The notes below the pieces were generated by a model that saw only the letters and a list, made by a program, of their open reading frames with translations, did not search any database and had not been told where the DNA came from. From the NCBI GenBank assembly GCA_002763345.1, contig PEXZ01000014.1:7587-13028 (forward strand): a stretch of DNA of 5,442 bases. Reading direction: 5' to 3'. The position numbers and the translations under genes are program-made. The stretch is from Candidatus Micrarchaeota archaeon CG08_land_8_20_14_0_20_59_11 (lineage in GTDB: Archaea; Micrarchaeota; Micrarchaeia; Norongarragalinales; Norongarragalinaceae). Below are positions 1-5,442 of this stretch, piece by piece (positions within the stretch are counted from its first letter, which is position 1; each line of letters opens with the position of its first letter).

Positions 1-521
1 CCCTTCTCCCCCACGCCGGTAAGCACGAGGTATCCCTCGATGACGTAGTCCTCCTTGATGCAGAGGTCCGCATCCATCGCCGCGTCGGGAATCACCGTTT
101 CAATCTGGAACGTGTGGCACGGGATGTCGGGCTTCGGCGCGATGTTTATCAGCTGCTTGCCCGCCTCCTCGGATGCGAGGAAGTGCATGTGGTCCACGTC
201 CGTCGGGAGCGCCTCCCTGAGCAGGTCGCTGCTTCCCTTCACCGCCCCGATTGCCGGCTGTTCGAACTTTATCGTCGTGACGCCGCGGTTCTCGACGCAT
301 ATCTGCGCGAGCGCGGCGATTTCGCGGTGCCTCATGTCCGACGAAAGCGCGTAATCCTCCGCCTTGCCGTTAACCTTCACGGTTGCCTTGTCGTCGTAAA
401 TCTCGATGTCAATCGGCTGCTTTCCCTTCTCGGAAATCTCCGTCCAGTCGTAGGCGAGCGGGTCCCTGTCCATGTCAGCAGCCTCGAGCACGTTGCGCTC
501 AACCTTCACGGAAAGCTTTCC
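1..521 (-). other. C-terminal-side beta-rich region, runs off the window
   Basis: Residues 1641-1813. LPAGT-type motifs have ended. Visible strands are 'KLSVKVERNVL', 'IDIEIYDDKATVKVNG', 'IAALAQICVENRGVTTIKF', 'HTFQIETVIP' and 'DYVIEGYLVLTG'. The 'ICVENRGVTTIKF' stretch resembles the V-x-N-x-G strand of Ig-like or CARDB-like modules. Three Cys (1715, 1775, 1794) and a local cluster of His and acidic residues (DVDHMHFLASEE) set it apart from the preceding region. No family is assigned, and the protein continues beyond base 1. Confidence 0.4.
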
Positions 522-3500
522 GGTGCTCGCCTTTTCGCAGTACGGCACGTAGGAAATCTTGGACCAGGGCGGCAGCGTCACCCTGTCGGTGCGCTCCGGG
601 TTCTTCAATATTTTCTCGTCGGGCTTCGACGACTCGAACGTTATCTTGTCCGTCTTGGAAATCTCCATCTGCTTGGAGCCGACCGTAATCGAAATCTTCT
701 TCACCCCGCCGAGCGTCACCTCGTTGTCGCCCTTCCACGTGGACATCGCGGGAAGCGTTATGTCCGCCTGTCCCGGAACCGTGAGCGTCGCCCTCTTGAG
801 TTCGTTGTCGCCCTTCGCGCAAACCTTGAACGTGATGAGCGCCTTGGCGGGCACGTTGACGGTTTTCGCGGATTCATCCCCTTCCGCGCCCTTTGAAATC
901 TGCCCGCCTGCCACGAGCACCTTGAAAGCCGCGGGCGACGTGTAGAGTTCCTGCCCTTCCTTCGTCGTCACCGTGATTTTTGCGGCGTCGTTGCATTCAA
1001 GAGGCGTAAGCACGAGGTTCGCGCCGTCGCGCGACACGTGCGTGCCCGCGGGGAAGTCCATGATAGTCGCCTGCTCGCTTTTGAACGTCTCGGGGCAGGC
1101 GGTTACGTCCGCCGGGTTTTCTATTTCGCGGGCAGCGCCTCCGTAGAGCACGGTAATCGGCGACGACGCGGGTATTGCGAGCGCCTTCCTGCTCGTCCCC
1201 GTTCGCGCAGTCTGGGTCGGCTCGACGTCGAACTCCATCGCCGCGTCGCTGCCAACCTTCAGCAGGTACTTCTTGGTGGCGGAATCGCGCGTGAGCGTCG
1301 CATCGTCCCCGCCGTAGTAGAACAGCGCGGGCATCGGCAGCATCAGGACGAACGCTCCCTCCTTGTCCGCAAAATCAAGGCGCGTTCCGTCCTCCAGCAC
1401 AACCGGCTGCTGGCTGACGAACCCGACGAACTCTCCCGGAACGAGGAACGGCGCGTCCGCGGGAATCGTGACCTGCAGCAATCCCGAGGCGTCCGTTTTC
1501 GACGTCGCCTCCTGCGTGAATCCGAGCGTGCTGCCGTCGGGCAGTTTCACCACCTTGGGATTGTAGCCGAACGCCGAGAGTTGCCGGTTCGCGTAGTTCA
1601 AGCCCTGGGAAGTCGCCACCGACGAAATGCTGTCGGGCTGCTTCACTTCAATAGTGCCGGGAGGCATTATCAGCGTCGTCTCAACTGGCAGTTGCACTTC
1701 CACGGAGTTGGCTGAAAGCATTTCAAGAAGCGACGTGAACGGAATCGTCTGGAACACAATCGGCGTTCCCGCGGGAAGCGTTGCAACGCGCTCGCCCGAT
1801 GGATTCAGCGAAATCGGCGTTCCCGCGGGAAGCACGAGCTGCGCGCCGCCGAGTATGAGCAGAACAGAACTGTCGGATTGCGACTGCGGCGTCGTGTCCG
1901 AAGGAATCGAAATCTGCGCCTGCATCGGAAGAACGAGGCGCCACGCGCCGTTGCCGAGCGACGAAACCCACTGCGGCGGAACAACCATCGGGATGTTCAT
2001 CGGCACCTGCGCTTCGGATGCGGTGAGCGACGCGCCAGTTGCGAAAAGAATCAGCGAATCGTCCGCAGGCAGTTTCACCGTGACCGAGCCGTCCGAGTTC
2101 TGCTTCTGCTTCGTGCCTGCGGGCAGGGAAAGGCGCACGTCCGCAGGCAATCCCAGCGAGAATCCGCCCTCGGGCGCGCACGCCGCCGTGCTCGTCACCG
2201 CCGACGAGAGCGACACCGTCTTCTTGGAAGTGATTCCCTGGAACGAGGCGTAGAGCGAGAGCGTGCCTTCCTTCGTGCCCTCCTCTATGAAGCAGCTGCG
2301 TGCGGCTTCCTGCGCAACCGACGACGTCACCGCGAAGTCCGCGCTCGCGCCCGGTGCGATTATCGCGGACAGGGGCTGCACGAATCCGCCCGCCATCGTG
2401 TTCTCCTGATTTATCAGCAGCGGGTAGGGCGCGTTGTTCGTGACCGTCAGCAACTGCGTCTGCGCCTTCTCGGTTTCGGCGTCCAAATCGAACGAAAGCT
2501 CAGTTGCGCTCGCCTCCCACGCGTCGTCGAGCGCCTCCTGCTTGAAAGACGTCTTTATCGCGAACGGCACGTCGATGTTCTGCGTCACGCGTCCGATGCG
2601 CGCGGTTATGCGCAGCACGCCCTCGACGCTCTCGCCGAGCGTCTGCGGCTTGTCCGAAACGAGGAGCACCCGATTGTTTAATCCCGCGATGAGTTCGGCG
2701 TCGGCCGTATCGCCGCCCTTCAGGGTGAAAGATACGGGCGCGGGGAACAGGTCCGTGAACTGCGGGGGCGTTCCGCGGCTGAGCGCCACGGCGCGCACCT
2801 GCACGTCGTTGGAAACCTTGTTCGCAACAGTGAATGAAATCGTCGCGGCTGCGCTCGAATCCACGTTGCCCTGCAGCTTCGCTGGCGTAATCTCAAGCAT
2901 CTTCGCAGGAGGAAGCGCCGCGAACTCTCCCTTCGCCGTCTTGAAACCTTCCGCTTCCACGACGTAGTCAATCGCGCCGATTCCCTGCGGCTCGATGCCT
3001 TCGACGGCGTATTCGCCCGCCTTGTCGGTTTCAACCGCCTCAATCGCGTTGCCCGCAATCAACTCCGGCTTCTCGTTGCCGATGACGACGTGCGCGCCCG
3101 ACACTGCAACGCCGTACTGGTCCTTCACCGTGAATTTCATCTTCGTTGACGCGAGCGCGACAACACTCTTCGGCGCGAACTCCACCTTCAGCGAGGGCGC
3201 GGTTTCGCTTATCACGCGTAGGAACAGCTGCTTCGAGAACGCGGGTTCGCTTGCCTTGCCCGCGAGCACGTCCAAATCAAGCTCCGCGTCGGACGCGAGC
3301 CTCCTCGACTCCATAACGAAGCTTCCGCCGACGGTTCCGTCCGCGCCGCACTTCACGTTAACCGCGTTTTCCTGCACCCCGTCCTTTTCAGACGCGGGCG
3401 AGTATCCTCCGCCGCTCGCGACGGCGTTCTTCAGTTTCAGCGCAACCGCGCTAGTGCGCAGCCGCACAGTCAGCGCCTGGTTCGGCTGCCCGAACACCCT

Positions 3501-5442
3501 GAAATTCAACTTGAACTCCTTTCCGAGCGGCGCCTCGAAGTTCATGTCGCCGTTGAAATCCCACTCGACGCACACGCCCTCGCCGCATTCGCCGCCGAAA
3601 GCAATGTCGAACGCGCCGCTCGGCGCGGCATTCGCGAGCAGCGTCGACTTCGTTACGCCCGCGTCGGCGTCGACGGGCTGCCTCAGCACCGTAGCCTGCG
3701 TCTTGAACGCGCTCCTGTGGTAGAGCGCGACCTTTCCGCTCGTTGCCTGCGCAGTCCTGAACTGCACCGCGATTTCGCGCGACGCCGTGAACGCGTCGAA
3801 CACGAAATTCACCCACTTGATTCCGCCTTCCTCCGTCGCAGAAGCGACGCTCGCCTCCGCCGCCTTTGCTTCCGCGGCGCGCACCGCCACAGTGCCCGCA
3901 ATCTCGGCATTGTCCAAGTCCTTGAACTTGTAAATACCCGTCTTTACGAACGTGTACGAGAATTCGGCGCCCGTCTCGATTGTCACGCCGCTGTCGAGCA
4001 GCCCCTCGATTGCGATGCGGCGCGTCTCGGTGCCCGCGTTCTTGAAATAAACCGTCGCGCGTCCGTCCGCTCCCGCTGTGAATTCCGAATCAGCCGGGAA
4101 CGCCTCGAACTCGTTGAGCGTAACGACGTTCTTTCCAGTTTCAGTTCCCGCAGCCGCAGGTTCGAATTCCGCCGCCGCTTCGTAGGACGAACCCGACGAA
4201 GCAAAACCGCCGAACGCCTTCCACGCGGTAATCTCCGCGGGCGTTTCCGAACCCTGCACCTCGCCGAGCCGCACATGCGCCTCCGCCTGCGTGAATTCCA
4301 ATCCCGTCGGCGCCCTGATTACGTAGCGCGCCTCGTAAGTAGTAGATGGCTTCAGCGTCTTCATCCTGTTTCCAGCCAAATCAAAAACACCGACGAACAC
4401 GAGGTTCGCCTCGCCGACGACGCGCGCGTTGAGCATCGCGAGCTGGACGCGCGCTTCCGCGTTCGGGAGAATCGCGAACGGAGCCGTCTCCAGCTTTTCA
4501 TAACCCGCCGCAACCGCAGTCGCGGTTGTCGCCTCGGTTTCGAGAGCCTCAATCGCGCACGAGCCCGCCTTTGTTTCGCACGTCGCGTTCCCTATCGCGA
4601 TTGTGACGCCGTCGAGCGGCTTGCCTGAGAAGTAATCCGTGACGCTGAACAGCGCCCTTCCCCCCGCAGGTGGGAATGAAATCGGCAATGCCGCGGCATC
4701 GCCTGCCCCGAGTTCAACCGCGTCCGTGAAAGCAATCCTTCCGCCCCACGCCGCAACCGCGGCCACCGCGCCTGCGGGCACGCTCTCGAAAGTCTGCGTC
4801 CCGTCTGTAGCGGTTATCTTGGCGGGAATGCCGAGCGGTTCGCTTCTGTTCCCCAGAAGCGCGATTACCGCGCCCGCAACGGGGCTGCCGCTTTTGTCGG
4901 TAGCGACGATGCCGATTGTTCCCGAATTGTAAGGCGTCGCCGTGACGAGCGTGAGCGAAACGTCCGCGCCCGGAGCGACGTTGTCCACGAATGCGGGAAG
5001 GTAGCCCGGCTTGAACGCGCTCGCCGCGAGCCGCTCGTTCTTGCTTACGTTAATGACAACCGAGCCGTCGAGTCCGGTGATGCCCGCGTACTTCGCGAGT
5101 TCCGCTCCCCTGAAAACTACGTCCTGCGAGTAAATGCTAACCGACGCGCCCACCATCGCGTTTCCGTTCGCGTCCCTCACGCGCACGCCCAGCTCGCCCG
5201 CGTTCGACGCGAGCGCCTTGTCGAGCCGCACCTTCACGTTCGTCTCGTCGGAAACGTTCGCGCCCACAACTGCCGCGAGAAATCCCGGCGCAGCCGCGAA
5301 AACCGCAATCTCGGTTCCAAGCACGACCTGCTGCGATTCGCAGTCGCCGCTCTCGCCCGAAGTAAGCGTGAAAAGCGTCGCGCCCGTAGTCGCATCCTTA
5401 ATCTCCACGCTCGCGTTCGCAATCGGCGCGCCGTCCAATCCT
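1..5442 (-). CDS. Giant multidomain surface or secreted protein, internal fragment (both ends outside the window)
   Basis: One frame of the minus strand is open for 1,813 codons, and the translation reads as a sensible protein: regular alternation of hydrophobic residues, many Gly/Asp/Asn turns and few Cys. I see carboxypeptidase-regulatory-like and Ig-like beta-sandwich modules (residues 1-338 and 766-840), a cupredoxin-like module (438-521), Ig-like modules with TVTNN-type strands (848-1080) and an LPAGT-motif repeat region (about 1096-1640). No enzymatic motif was found. No signal peptide or transmembrane helix lies within the window, but both protein termini are missing. From the family types I infer an extracellular structural, adhesive or S-layer-associated role; the substrate or partner is unknown. 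The 15 Cys, often in pairs within a module, and the five N-X-S/T sequons support export. Third positions are strongly G/C throughout, with no abrupt change suggesting a recently acquired segment. Coding status is close to certain; function is a class-level guess. Confidence 0.93.
1002..1055 (-). repeat. Distant LPAGT-type unit (FPAGT form)
   Basis: Residues 1463-1480. FPAGT, a strand H-V-S, a D-G turn and the L-V-L-T strand follow the layout of unit A with the turn about two residues shorter. The unit sits about 240 residues beyond unit C and is flanked by Cys1449 and Cys1483, which could form a disulfide around it. Its codons differ from those of units B and C. Confidence 0.45.
1371..1553 (-). 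repeat. Pair of VV-x-L-x-DG-[ST]-x-L-x-F hairpins
   Basis: Residues 1297-1308 (VVKLPDGSTLGF) and 1347-1357 (VVLEDGTRLDF) share the pattern V-V-(x)-L-x-D-G-[ST]-x-L-x-F and lie about 50 residues apart. Each reads as a tight beta-hairpin with a D-G turn. Between them are the IPADAPFLVPGEF and 'VGFVSQQP' strands. The coordinates span both copies and the stretch between them. This is a looser repeat type than the LPAGT units but belongs to the same region. Confidence 0.4.
1725..1778 (-). repeat. LPAGT unit C
   Basis: Residues 1222-1239. It begins with the same LPAGTPI heptapeptide as unit B, then departs into a more hydrophobic segment (VFQTIPF) that lacks the N-x-x-G turn. Only the first part is a convincing repeat; the far end is set by the 18-residue period and is uncertain. 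Confidence 0.5.
1779..1832 (-). repeat. 18-residue LPAGT unit B, tandem with unit C
   Basis: Residues 1204-1221. LPAGTPI is followed by Asn at unit position 10 and Gly at position 13, then a short strand running straight into the next LPAGTPI. The first seven codons are identical in DNA to those of unit C, 54 bases away. The unit lies inside the open frame and is a whole number of codons long, so the repeat leaves the frame intact. Confidence 0.65.
1854..1907 (-). repeat. Diverged 18-residue unit (IPSD form)
   Basis: Residues 1179-1196. IPSDT is in place of LPAGT, followed by a polar Gln/Ser run, S-D-S-S at the turn and a V-L-L-I strand, in register with unit A over 18 residues. The following motif (LPAGT1204) comes seven residues later than strict periodicity predicts. 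I therefore treat it as a diverged copy. Confidence 0.4.
2073..2126 (-). repeat. 18-residue LPAGT unit A
   Basis: Residues 1106-1123. The unit is LPAGT, then a polar run with Asn at unit position 10 and Gly at position 13, then alternating V-x-V, and the next LPAD begins immediately after 18 residues. Asn10 and Gly13 are shared with unit B, although the DNA outside the motif differs. The unit reads as one beta-hairpin with an N-S-D-G turn. Confidence 0.6.
2202..2516 (-). other. Ig-like module (LTVTNN type) with Cys1050/Cys1088
   Basis: Residues 976-1080, extending to Cys1088. 'ATELSFDLDAETEKAQTQLLTVTNN' is the L-x-F-x-x-x...T-x-x-L-T-V-x-N-N signature of ASH-like or 'choice-of-anchor' Ig-like modules. 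'IIAPGASADFAV' matches the later ϕ-x-P-G-x-S-x-x-F-x-V element that such modules carry. Cys1050, and Cys1088 just past the last strand, could form a disulfide closing the module. In other proteins these modules are structural. This one borders the repeat region. Confidence 0.55.
2547..2900 (-). other. Ig-like module
   Basis: Residues 848-965. It starts 'LEITPAKLQGNVDSSAAA' and continues 'TISFTVANKVSNDVQVRAV'. This is the L-x-ϕ-x-P-x-x-L...(A)T-x-S-F-T-V-x-N pattern seen in Ig-like modules of cell-surface proteins that average over a backbone of strands. Later strands are 'AELIAGLNNRVLLVS', 'EGVLRITARIG' and 'NIDVPFAI'. It has no Cys. It leads directly into a second module of the same general type. 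Confidence 0.5.
2922..3146 (-). other. Carboxypeptidase-regulatory-like module 5
   Basis: Residues 766-840. 'KFTVKDQYGVAVSGAHVVI' matches V-K-D-x-x-G-x-x-V-x-G-A-x-V-x-I. It is followed by 'ETDKAGEYAVEGIEPQG', the T-D-x-x-G-x-Y-x-V turn and strand, and 'YVVEAEGFKTAKGEF', the V-x-A-x-G-F element with its trailing strand. All expected elements are present in order with normal spacing. The module is separated from modules 1-4 by about 430 residues, so the family recurs along the protein instead of forming one block. Confidence 0.7.
3207..3821 (-). other. Large beta-rich region, probably two sandwich modules, with a Cys-x4-Cys loop
   Basis: Residues 541-745. The first part has 'IKWVNFVFDAF', 'EIAVQFRT' and 'GKVALYHRSAF', alternating strands as in surface-layer Ig-like modules. 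A loop then holds Cys619 and Cys624 (ECGEGVC), followed by VEWDFNGDMNFEAPLGKEF, 'KLNFRVFG' and 'ALTVRLRT'. The second part (about 665-745) contains Cys698, a Gly-rich turn (SGGGYS) and closes with 'QLFLRVIS'. I do not recognise a named family. The F-x-A-P-x-G-x-x-F-x-L-x-F-x-V pattern is typical of proteins made of Ig-like repeats. Confidence 0.4.
3822..3878 (-). other. Ala/Glu-rich interdomain linker
   Basis: Residues 522-540 are dominated by Ala, Glu, Lys and Ser (for example AAEAKAAEAS), with no aromatic or large hydrophobic residue apart from Val. The stretch separates the cupredoxin-like module from the next beta-rich block. It is probably a flexible or short helical linker and is too short to be a coiled coil. 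Confidence 0.45.
3879..4130 (-). other. Cupredoxin-like module without copper ligands
   Basis: Residues 438-521. The order of elements follows small blue copper proteins: 'FPADSEFTAGADGRATVYFKN' resembles the F-x-P-x-x-ϕ-T-V-x-x-G-x-x-V-x-F-x-N strands. Then 'GVTIETGAEFSYTFVKTGIY' resembles the I-x-x-G-x-x-ϕ-x-y-x-F-x-x-x-G-x-Y stretch, and the end is 'IAGTVAV', like the M-x-G-x-V-x-V finish. The usual ligands are missing: no His after the KN turn (TETRRI), no Cys after G-x-Y (YKFKD) and no His/Met before GTVAV. I infer a structural, non-redox version of the fold. An ordinary Ig-like sandwich is the alternative. Confidence 0.5.
4131..4424 (-). other. Beta-rich module of unrecognised family
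   Basis: Residues 340-437. The visible strands include 'NLVFVGVFDLAGNRM', 'YEARYVIRAP' and 'EAHVRLGEV', followed by a Gly/Ser-rich stretch (GGFASSGSSY) and an Ala/Glu-rich segment. The first half resembles Ig-like or jelly-roll modules of archaeal surface proteins, but no diagnostic motif is present and I do not assign a family. There is no Cys and no sequon. Confidence 0.35.
4428..4661 (-). other. Carboxypeptidase-regulatory-like module 4 with Cys288/Cys295
   Basis: Residues 261-338. RALFSVTDYFSGKPLDGVTI matches the signature, with D-G in place of G-A. The turn that normally reads T-D-x-x-G carries two Cys seven residues apart (Cys288 and Cys295), flanking 'ETKAG', which would suit a disulfide-closed hairpin. 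The 'ATAVAAGYEKL' strand is the canonical A-x-x-x-G-Y element. The sequon N285-A-T is the last one in the fragment. Modules 1-4 are contiguous, with only about 5-8 residues between them. Confidence 0.65.
4674..4922 (-). other. Carboxypeptidase-regulatory-like module 3
   Basis: Residues 174-256. The opening GTIGIVATDKSGSPVAGAVI fits the family signature closely. It is followed by 'TATDGTQTFESVPAGAV', the T-D-G-x-x-x-F-x-x-V-P-x-G turn and strand that are highly typical of carboxypeptidase-regulatory-like and PEGA-like modules. The sequon N198-R-S lies in the loop after the second strand. There are no Cys. The expected A-x-x-x-G-Y strand is weak here (AVAAWGG). Confidence 0.7.
4938..5195 (-). 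other. Carboxypeptidase-regulatory-like / Ig-like module 2
   Basis: Residues 83-168. It opens with ELGVRVRDANGNAMVGASVSI, a clear match to the V-x-V-x-D-x-x-G-N-x-ϕ-x-G-A-x-V-x-ϕ signature. Then come 'TGLDGSVVI', the G-x-x-D-G turn that normally leads into the central strand, and 'ASAFKPGYLPAFV', the A-x-K-x-G-Y strand. The sequon N131-V-S sits just after the DGSVVI strand. The module is complete and is the best example of the family in the window. Confidence 0.7.
5217..5441 (-). other. Carboxypeptidase-regulatory-like module 1 (N-terminal strand cut by window edge)
   Basis: Residues 1-75. The fragment begins at the G-x-PI-x-NASVEI strand typical of this fold (D-x-x-G-x-P-ϕ-x-G-A-x-V-x-ϕ), followed by a Gly-rich turn, a strand with Cys34, and an 'AAPGFLAAVV' strand matching the A-x-x-G-[YF] element near the end of such modules. 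The first strand lies outside the window. It carries two sequons, N9-A-S and N62-V-S. In known proteins these modules are structural spacers or carbohydrate-proximal beta-sandwiches with no catalysis. The assignment comes from pattern recognition, not a profile search. Confidence 0.6.

Larger units (their letters stand above)
522..2156 (-). other. Hairpin-like repeat region built on LPAGT / LPxD motifs
   Basis: Residues 1096-1640. The motif [LIVFM]-P-[AGPDS]-x-[TDS] recurs throughout: LPAD1098, LPAGT1106, LPADD1124, IPSDT1179, LPAGT1204, LPAGT1222, MPPGT1259, LPDGS1300, IPADA1326, IPASS1423, FPAGT1463, VPAKA1530, LPAMS1563 and LPPWS1623. Each is followed by a short hydrophobic strand, and several by an N/D-x-x-G or D-G turn. 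This suggests stacked beta-hairpins. Where the spacing is clearest it is 18 residues. From residue 1449 onwards Cys return (1449, 1483, 1541, 1635) and the motif becomes sparser. The LPAGT string is not a sortase signal: the LPxTG residue order is wrong and it is internal and repeated. Family unknown. Confidence 0.6.

Noticed and set aside
114..896. Plus-strand open frame of 260 codons
   Set aside because: It is antisense to the continuous minus-strand frame and its translation is rich in Arg, Leu and Val without domain logic. GC-rich genes with strong codon periodicity commonly leave long open antisense frames.
1038..1715. Plus-strand open frame of 225 codons
   Set aside because: Antisense shadow with Arg-rich content, opposite the LPAGT repeat region.
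1766..1831. Self-complementary 12-mer TTCCCGCGGGAA at 1766-1777 and 1820-1831 as possible operator sites
   Set aside because: Both copies lie deep inside the open frame at the codons for LPAG, and the palindrome follows from the chosen codons. There is no promoter context.
1725..1832. LPAGT as a sortase-type cell-wall sorting signal
   Set aside because: Sortase needs LPxTG near the C-terminus followed by a hydrophobic segment and basic tail. Here the order is LPAGT, the motif is repeated internally and no such tail follows.
1878..2681. Plus-strand open frame of 267 codons
   Set aside because: Arg-rich low-complexity antisense shadow of the Ig-like and LPAGT regions; no sensible protein features.
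3717..4628. Plus-strand open frame of 303 codons, the longest closed frame in the window
   Set aside because: The product is extremely Arg-rich with no recognisable module, and it lies opposite the cupredoxin-like and carboxypeptidase-regulatory-like modules, which are coherent on the minus strand.
4674..4800. Ala/Gly-rich stretch (residues 221-256) as a possible transmembrane helix
   Set aside because: It is interrupted by Pro, Arg and Asp and fits the strands of carboxypeptidase-regulatory-like module 3. No segment of about 20 uninterrupted hydrophobic residues is present in the window.
1..5442. Searches by eye for CRISPR arrays, tRNA or rRNA genes, insertion-sequence ends and terminators
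   Set aside because: No regularly spaced non-coding repeats, cloverleaf-like segments, terminal inverted repeats or GC hairpin plus T-run were seen; all sequence is accounted for by the single coding frame.

Overview
The whole window lies inside one very long protein-coding gene on the minus strand. Reading the reverse complement from position 5441 down to position 3 gives 1,813 consecutive codons without a stop. The frame is still open at both window edges, so neither the true start (with any signal peptide) nor the true end (with any membrane anchor or sorting signal) is visible. Residue numbers below count from the first complete codon in the window (residue 1 = bases 5441-5439), so residue n has its first base at 5441-3(n-1). 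No intergenic DNA, RNA gene, promoter, terminator, mobile element or CRISPR array is visible.

The protein looks like a giant modular surface or secreted protein made almost entirely of beta-sandwich modules. In order from the N-terminal side: (1) residues 1-338, four consecutive carboxypeptidase-regulatory-like / Ig-like modules; (2) 340-437, a beta-rich module without a recognised family; (3) 438-521, a cupredoxin-like module that lacks the copper ligands; (4) 522-540, a short Ala/Glu linker; (5) 541-745, a large beta-rich region; (6) 766-840, a fifth carboxypeptidase-regulatory-like module; (7) 848-965 and 976-1080, two Ig-like modules with the 'LTVTNN' type of strand; (8) about 1096-1640, an unusual region of short hairpin-like repeats around LPAGT / LPxD motifs, with an 18-residue spacing in places; (9) 1641-1813, a further beta-rich, Cys-containing region running off the window.

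The organism cannot be fixed from this window. The DNA is GC-rich (by eye about 60%), with GCG, ACG, TCG, AAG and AAC dominant, yet Ile is often ATT or ATA and Arg often AGG. That pattern, with Asn-glycosylation sequons, scattered Cys pairs and giant strings of Ig-like modules, fits an uncultivated archaeon, possibly a DPANN lineage such as Diapherotrites or Micrarchaeota. This is inference at low confidence; a bacterium is not excluded.

The most interesting points are the LPAGT repeat region, the apparently copper-free cupredoxin-like module, and the confinement of all N-glycosylation sequons to the first 285 residues seen.
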